From Phorcus lineatus (lineage: Eukaryota > Mollusca > Gastropoda > Trochida > Trochidae): a DNA stretch of 64,000 bases. Shown here piece after piece: positions 63,201-64,000 of this stretch (its first letter is position 1; each line of letters starts with the position of its first letter). Under the pieces are notes generated by a model that was not told where the DNA came from, did no database searches, and worked only from the letters and a program-made list of their open reading frames with translations. The DNA lies in assembly GCA_921293015.1 (NCBI GenBank), contig OV121086.1, positions 32,053,194 to 32,117,193 on the forward strand. The letters run 5' to 3'. A program made the translations under genes and the position numbers.

Positions 63201-64000
63201 TAACGGGGTCATGTTCGTTGACGGCAGTGATTGACACTGAAGCGGTCACTGTTCCCGTGAGTTCCGGCGTCCCTCCGTCCTTGACTATCAGCTTGAAAGC
63301 GTAGTAGTCCGGATCATTGGCACTATCGTCCAGATCAATGGCAGTCTTCAGCTGTAGCTCCGCTCCAGAAAACTGGAATCTGGTTGTGTCTCCTTCTTCG
63401 ATCTCGTACGTCAGCGTTGACGTAGCGTCGCCATCCGTAGCGGCTACGGTGAGTACACTTACTCCTGCAGCAGTGGTGGCAGTTTCTAGCAGACTCCCCG
63501 AGTATGATGCCGCGCCAAAAACCGGGACCTCATCGTTGTAGTCAGCAATGTTGATGGTAAAAGTTTGTTCTACAGATTTTGGTGTTGGCGTGCCGCCGTC
63601 AGAAGCGCGCACAGTCACGCTGTAGGACGCCATTGTTTCCCGGTCAAGGGCAGATTTCTTGGTCAAGGCGCCGGACGATGCATCAACTTCAAACTTATCA
63701 GTGACGGGCGTTGCAGTCGCTGTCAGTTAACAAAATATGTCTTTGAAATATGAATGATATTTTCATACTGCTGAATCGGCATTATAACATTACCAGAGTT
63801 AAAAATATGAAATAGTAGCAAATTGTTTCTAGTTTGATATTATCGAATAAAATTCGCACGGGGCAAACTCTGACAAACTTATTTGACATCCTTGCTTATA
63901 ATGAAATGACATATTCATCTATTTAGCATGTACTATTTTGGCTGCTGTAGTCTTTTTAATGTCATATGTCGGAGAGTTATGGTGTTGAACTTACAATGTA
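30117..64000 (-). CDS. Giant cadherin, 3' part: about 37 EC repeats, membrane helix, tail (5' end outside window)
   Basis: Thirty-five exons plus a 6-base piece at the edge join with every phase matching, giving at least 4,175 residues to TAA at 30119-30117. The extracellular part is about 37 cadherin repeats of roughly 105 residues, with the usual LDRE/LDYE, DAD and linker DxNDNxP motifs. A membrane-proximal region without these motifs follows, then the helix GIIFIVLACILAIILVTVTI and a tail of roughly 150-170 residues ending DSNV, a class I PDZ-type end. No EGF or laminin G domain is seen, which argues against classical Fat and favours a Dachsous/CDH23/protocadherin-like giant; the subfamily cannot be settled without the N-terminus. 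By family it is a calcium-dependent adhesion or tip-link-type molecule at the cell surface. Introns not listed separately show nothing recognisable. Confidence 0.92.
30827..31037 (-). CDS. Cadherin exon 34 (cytosolic tail)
   Basis: 211 bases, acceptor TTTTCAG, donor GTATGG. It is Pro/Arg/Thr-rich (RPIYTPRTASAPRTPR) and then FFIKNRHFDGRAIDP. It is notably GC-rich compared with flanking introns. The TPR/SPR-like repeats could be phosphorylation sites. Confidence 0.8.
31647..31726 (-). CDS. Cadherin exon 33 (cytosolic tail)
   Basis: 80 bases, acceptor CTTCCAG, donor GTTTTG (a weak donor). It encodes AVPDLDLKDPKKHPPPAVV and a proline-rich end. Confidence 0.7.
32057..32127 (-). CDS. Cadherin exon 32 (cytosolic tail)
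   Basis: 71 bases, acceptor TTCTACAG, donor GTAGAG. It encodes PVTPTRELIEEKRPNQRRMF. Continuing from exon 31 into the intron would hit a stop at once, so this exon is required for the longer tail. Confidence 0.75.
32743..32929 (-). CDS. Cadherin exon 31 (membrane helix)
   Basis: 187 bases, acceptor TTGTTAG, donor GTAGAG. It encodes a Tyr/Thr-rich stalk (WDYYQIESVTPYQETVTPWY), a helix of about 26 hydrophobic residues and a basic stop-transfer RKKKR after CC. Confidence 0.85.
33604..33752 (-). CDS. Cadherin exon 30 (membrane-proximal stalk)
   Basis: 149 bases, acceptor GTTGCAG, donor GTTTGT. It encodes PVDVNLIVLTDN and then a Ser/Thr/Gly-rich spacer. The VDVNLIV strand probably completes a small domain begun in exon 29. 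Confidence 0.8.
33845..33985 (+). repeat. tRNA-like SINE segment
   Basis: A good B box GGTTCGAATCC (33919-33929) lies 67 bases after the start of an A-box-like TAGTGGGCGAGTCGG (33852-33866), with CCCACCC following. The acceptor and T stems do not pair well, so it looks like a tRNA-derived SINE and not a tRNA gene. It lies in a cadherin intron. Confidence 0.45.
34240..34383 (+). mobile_element. MITE-like element, family M2, fragment c
   Basis: The left part GCACTAGGCACTTGAGCACG and following bases resemble the left end of 28363. The right end GAGCTAGTGCCTTTAA is the inverted end with TTAA. Only about 145 bp remain. Confidence 0.45.
34454..34778 (-). CDS. Cadherin exon 29 (last EC half and membrane-proximal domain)
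   Basis: 325 bases, acceptor CTTTCCAG, donor GTGAGA. It completes EC37, which lacks a DxNDNxP end. It then encodes strand GVRVRLLIS, helix ADFLLREAQFISQFQTVL, strand CLVRVWCIQERSG and a basic TRRRLLAS. The strand-helix-strand order resembles the ferredoxin-like membrane-adjacent domain of CDH23/PCDH15-type cadherins; this is inference from pattern. Confidence 0.82.
35520..36498 (-). CDS. Cadherin exon 28 (EC34 end, EC35, EC36, EC37 start)
   Basis: 979 bases, acceptor TTTTTCAG, donor GTAATA. The linkers DINDNNPIF, DLNDNAPIF and DENDNTPLF are all canonical calcium-binding forms. EC37 has an unpaired-looking Cys (YTGSCDS). Confidence 0.93.
37010..37259 (-). CDS. Cadherin exon 27 (EC33 end, EC34)
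   Basis: 250 bases, acceptor CATTTTAG, donor GTAGGT. Linker DVNDNDPVI. Confidence 0.9.
37417..37655. repeat. Palindromic repeat element in a cadherin intron
   Basis: A perfect 19-base inverted repeat, GGGCCTCCTTTCACAAAGC at 37417-37435 and its complement at 37516-37534, encloses 80 bases. A third partial arm (TGTGAAAGGAGCCC) sits at 37641-37654. This fits a small fold-back DNA transposon with a partly duplicated end. Confidence 0.75.
37939..40558 (-). CDS. Cadherin exon 26 (EC25 to EC33, one 2.6-kb exon)
   Basis: 2,620 bases, acceptor TTTCAG, donor GTAAGT. It holds eight linkers: DINDSPPVC, DVNEHTPAF, DINDNDPVC, PVNEFDPVF, DVNDNIPIF, PSNEHPPVP, DENDETPTF, DLNDNPPVF. EC26 and EC28 each have a cysteine at the linker end and another in CTDAD. 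It is intron-free over eight domains, unlike the distal region. Confidence 0.95.
41231..41353 (-). CDS. Cadherin exon 25 (EC25 start)
   Basis: 123 bases, acceptor TTATACAG, donor GTGAGT. It encodes DVNDVTPAFTSDPYPAIVAE and then VVATDTDLGTN, the first third of an EC repeat. Confidence 0.9.
41980..42565. mobile_element. Possible DNA-transposon remnant with inverted ends
   Basis: GCAAGTTTGTTCACTTACC near 41989 and the complement of GGTATATGAACAAACTTTTG near 42541 form imperfect inverted repeats about 570 bases apart in the intron between exons 25 and 24. No transposase frame is seen. Confidence 0.35.
42663..44726 (-). CDS. Cadherin exon 24 (EC18 end, EC19-EC24)
   Basis: 2,064 bases, acceptor CTTTCAG, donor GTACGT. 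Linkers PVNEFDPVP, DVNDVTPSC, DVNEAAPVF, DVNDNSPVF, PINENTPTF, DYNDKTPSC. EC20 and EC24 carry the cysteine pair. EC21 has an extra pair (DVCATDSG and KSTCETI), likely across neighbouring strands. Confidence 0.95.
44929..45044 (-). CDS. Cadherin exon 23 (EC18)
   Basis: 116 bases, acceptor CTAACCAG, donor GTAACT. It encodes GTVSEGDAAGASV and VVATDADDAATADNG. Confidence 0.88.
45354..45669 (-). CDS. Cadherin exon 22 (EC17, EC18 start)
   Basis: 316 bases, acceptor AATTCCAG, donor GTACCT. It encodes IYSKTFAEDTALATTI, LDWETSSTHDLLV and linker DVNEHTPSF. Confidence 0.9.
46022..46495 (+). mobile_element. MITE-like element, family M1, full-length copy
   Basis: 474 bp. It begins TTAAAGAGCCACTCCGCGAT and ends CACGGAGTGTCTCTTTAA, imperfect inverted repeats with TTAA at both edges. 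It is near-identical in length and order to 18424-18901. It lies in the intron between cadherin exons 22 and 21. A 25-45 base core of the family also occurs near 31215-31260. Confidence 0.75.
46763..47512 (-). CDS. Cadherin exon 21 (EC14 end, EC15, EC16, EC17 start)
   Basis: 750 bases, acceptor GTTACAG, donor GTTGGC. Linkers NVNEGPPTF, DVDDNPPTC, SVNEASPVF. EC16 carries the cysteine pair (PPTC and HTMSC) but has lost the usual DAD, reading SLLPDTTG. Confidence 0.93.
47867..47998 (-). CDS. Cadherin exon 20 (EC14 middle)
   Basis: 132 bases, acceptor TTATCAG, donor GTGAGT. It encodes VIADLLCSDAEDGTSLTYT; the Cys pairs by position with that in exon 19. An inner GTAAGA could act as a donor but would break phase with exon 21. 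Confidence 0.85.
48640..49130 (-). mobile_element. Decayed LINE fragment, same family as 18273-19500
   Basis: On the minus strand it reads WLQIRLLHRILPVNTHLIK, then LCTFCGAVPE, VHLFWNC, FWQDFSKWLKLNCVHTG, LFGCSPTFYTDD and LLLLAKYHIYK. Stops and frameshifts make it inactive. It lies in the intron between cadherin exons 20 and 19 and ends 55 bases from exon 19. Confidence 0.8.
49185..49281 (-). CDS. Cadherin exon 19 (EC13 end, EC14 start)
   Basis: 97 bases, acceptor CCTACAG, donor GTATAT. It encodes VTVNVDDVNDNAPSC, then HTLTVDEDT. Confidence 0.88.
49519..49664 (-). CDS. Cadherin exon 18 (EC13)
   Basis: 146 bases, acceptor GTCGCAG, donor GTAAAG. It encodes SGTSKFRIDPASAVI and VDYDTLPAGTKYYVITL. 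Confidence 0.88.
50215..50768. repeat. Tandem repeat, unit about 124 bp, at least four copies
   Basis: GGATCC-containing units start at 50238, 50361, 50486 and 50609 (spacings 123, 125, 123). Each has a CTCCCC...TTGGATCC block, GGTGGTTTAGCTTAGAT and GGACTTCATCTTT. Units 3 and 4 are almost identical. The array lies in the intron between exons 18 and 17 and abuts the donor of exon 17. Confidence 0.85.
50769..51017 (-). CDS. Cadherin exon 17 (EC12 end, EC13 start; fused form of two module exons)
   Basis: 249 bases, acceptor TGCTAG, donor GTATTG. It covers VDYDSATTRYTLAV, linker AVNEATPTF and NVLETASIG. In the two upstream modules this stretch is split into 98- and 169-base exons, so an intron was lost here or gained there. 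Confidence 0.9.
51018..52231 (-). other. Cadherin intron 16
   Basis: 1.2 kb of AT-rich sequence in which I recognise nothing. Flanking exons 16 and 17 join in phase (1), so no exon is missing. Confidence 0.5.
52232..52352 (-). CDS. Cadherin exon 16 (EC12 middle)
   Basis: 121 bases, acceptor TATACAG, donor GTAAGT. It encodes VTSLGCTDGDGDTLTHT and SGNGDGKFNIDGATGAITL. It has the same size and phases as exon 10. Confidence 0.9.
52353..53422 (-). other. Cadherin intron 15
   Basis: 1.1 kb, AT-rich. Short plus-strand open frames here (52419-52922) have no family resemblance or splice context, and I treat them as chance. Confidence 0.5.
53423..53670 (-). CDS. Cadherin exon 15 (EC11 end, EC12 start)
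   Basis: 248 bases, donor GTAAGG. The acceptor AACAAAG is weak in pyrimidines but is fixed by phase and by the identical size of exon 9. Linker DVNDNTPSC gives the first cysteine of EC12. Confidence 0.88.
54031..54127 (-). CDS. Cadherin exon 14 (EC11 start)
   Basis: 97 bases, acceptor TTTTCAG, donor GTAAGA. It encodes LPESTGVGALVTTVLATDQD. It matches exons 8 and 2 in size and phase. Confidence 0.9.
54558..55102 (-). CDS. Cadherin exon 13 (EC9 end, EC10, EC11 start)
   Basis: 545 bases, acceptor TTCCGCAG, donor GTAAGA. Linkers DYNDEVPVF and AANEHDPVF. It shares FQFSGAELQLKTAI with exons 7 and 1 almost unchanged. Confidence 0.93.
55628..55796 (-). CDS. Cadherin exon 12 (EC9 start)
   Basis: 169 bases, acceptor ATCTCAG, donor GTAAGT. 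Linker PVNEADPAW (Trp in place of Phe), then ISENANDGTTVV and ATDADDGADGEI. Confidence 0.9.
56286..56383 (-). CDS. Cadherin exon 11 (EC8 end)
   Basis: 98 bases, acceptor CTTCAG, donor GTAAGT. It encodes TDYETTTKYTLVVKAEDDG. Confidence 0.9.
56877..56997 (-). CDS. Cadherin exon 10 (EC8 middle)
   Basis: 121 bases, acceptor ATTACAG, donor GTGAGT. It encodes VTTVSCVDPDGDTITYS and SGNGDGKFALDGTTGALTL. Confidence 0.9.
57156..57403 (-). CDS. Cadherin exon 9 (EC7 end, EC8 start)
   Basis: 248 bases, acceptor TTTCCAG, donor GTTCGT (non-consensus at +3 and +4, kept because size and phase match exons 3 and 15). The linker is the degenerate DVNEADLYC. Confidence 0.87.
58010..58106 (-). CDS. Cadherin exon 8 (EC7 start)
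   Basis: 97 bases, acceptor GTTGCAG, donor GTAGGT. It encodes FAENIPVGSLIETVIATDLD. Confidence 0.9.
58384..58922 (-). CDS. Cadherin exon 7 (EC5 end, EC6, EC7 start)
   Basis: 539 bases, acceptor GTTACAG, donor GTAGGA. Linkers DYNDEDPVF and AVNDHDPVI. Confidence 0.93.
59500..59640 (-). repeat. Possible SINE segment in cadherin intron 6
   Basis: On the minus strand GTGTTCGAGTACCC resembles a degenerate Pol III B box, with GACCGTATTGGTAGATTC about 30 bases before it as a weak A-box-like stretch. A separate B-box match (GGTTCGATTCC, minus strand) occurs at 56054-56064. Evidence is weak. Confidence 0.25.
59699..59867 (-). CDS. Cadherin exon 6 (EC5 start)
   Basis: 169 bases, acceptor AACGCAG, donor GTGAGT. 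Linker PENEADPVW, then VAENEGPGTSVVAIAATDTD. It has the same size and phases as exon 12. Confidence 0.9.
60253..60350 (-). CDS. Cadherin exon 5 (EC4 end)
   Basis: 98 bases, acceptor GTCACAG, donor GTGAGT. It encodes TDYETKTSYTLVIHAVDSG. Confidence 0.9.
60979..61096 (-). CDS. Cadherin exon 4 (EC4 middle)
   Basis: 118 bases, acceptor CCTCCAG, donor GTAAGA. It encodes VTTVSCPDADTDTVTYS. It is one codon shorter than its counterparts, exons 10 and 16. Confidence 0.88.
61097..62126 (-). other. Cadherin intron 3
   Basis: 1.0 kb of AT-rich sequence with no recognised element. Exons 3 and 4 join in phase. Confidence 0.5.
62127..62371 (-). CDS. Cadherin exon 3 (EC3 end, EC4 start)
   Basis: 245 bases, acceptor TCGACAG, donor GTACGT. 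It encodes LDFETTPGYLLEV, linker NINEAAPAC and ETMSESSSAAYV. It is one codon shorter than exons 9 and 15. Confidence 0.88.
62671..62728. repeat. (ACAT)n microsatellite
   Basis: About 14 tetranucleotide units with a few CCTA variants, in the intron between cadherin exons 2 and 3. Confidence 0.85.
62896..62992 (-). CDS. Cadherin exon 2 (EC3 start)
   Basis: 97 bases, acceptor ATTGCAG, donor GTTAGT. It encodes FAEDTALGTTIETVVASDAD. Confidence 0.9.
63172..63719 (-). CDS. Cadherin exon 1 of those fully inside the window (EC1 end, EC2, EC3 start)
   Basis: 548 bases, acceptor CTGACAG, donor GTAAGT. Linkers DYNDEVPVF and AVNEHDPVI. It is entered mid-domain in phase 1, so the gene continues upstream. 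Confidence 0.93.
63995..64000 (-). CDS. Cadherin, last six bases of the next upstream exon
   Basis: TACATT followed by GTAAGT. The donor phase (one base left over) fits exon 1. By analogy with exons 6 and 12 it should be a 169-base exon carrying an xxNEADPxW linker. Only six coding bases are visible. Confidence 0.45.

Noticed and set aside
30117-64000. Classical Fat-type protocadherin assignment
   Set aside because: No EGF or laminin G domains lie between the ECs and the membrane helix, so a Fat symbol is not justified; the family is left open.

Overview
This window is eukaryotic nuclear DNA from an animal. It is AT-rich, with GT-AG introns, short exons in long introns, LINE and MITE relics, a SINE-like segment and microsatellites. 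The gene families (giant cadherin, Shisa-like adaptors) and repeat style suggest an invertebrate, most likely a lophotrochozoan such as a mollusc. That placement is inference; nothing here names the species.

Layout. (1) 121-256 (+) is the last coding exon of an unidentified gene that begins outside the window; its stop codon lies inside an AATAAA. (2) 5616-14312 (-) is a complete four-exon gene for a 161-residue Shisa-like membrane adaptor: signal peptide, six cysteines, one membrane helix, two PPxY-type motifs. (3) 16901-25886 (+) is a complete four-exon gene for a 117-residue paralogue with the same intron phases, head-to-head with the first. Its third (membrane) exon is preceded by seven tandem copies of its own splice acceptor and 5' half, separated by CATT microsatellite. 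(4) 30117-64000 (-) is the 3' part of a giant cadherin gene. I could chain 35 exons, every junction in phase, plus a 6-base piece of another at the window edge. They encode at least 4,175 residues: about 37 extracellular cadherin (EC) repeats, a membrane-proximal domain, one membrane helix and a tail of roughly 150-170 residues ending in a possible PDZ ligand. The N-terminus lies beyond base 64000.

The cadherin has layered periodicity. The distal exons form a six-exon, four-EC module repeated in tandem (1275 and 1272 coding bases, then a third, modified copy). Linkers alternate between canonical calcium-binding DxND forms and forms lacking the first Asp over the first 30 ECs. Nine even-numbered ECs carry a cysteine pair 20-24 residues apart, seven of them at exact four-domain spacing. 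The seven membrane-proximal ECs are canonical.

The rest is intergenic or intronic sequence. It holds LINE fragments (one split by a nested MITE), two MITE-like families flanked by TTAA, palindromic elements, minisatellites, G-rich runs and a tRNA-like SINE segment. I found no rRNA, CRISPR array, operon or bacterial-type system.
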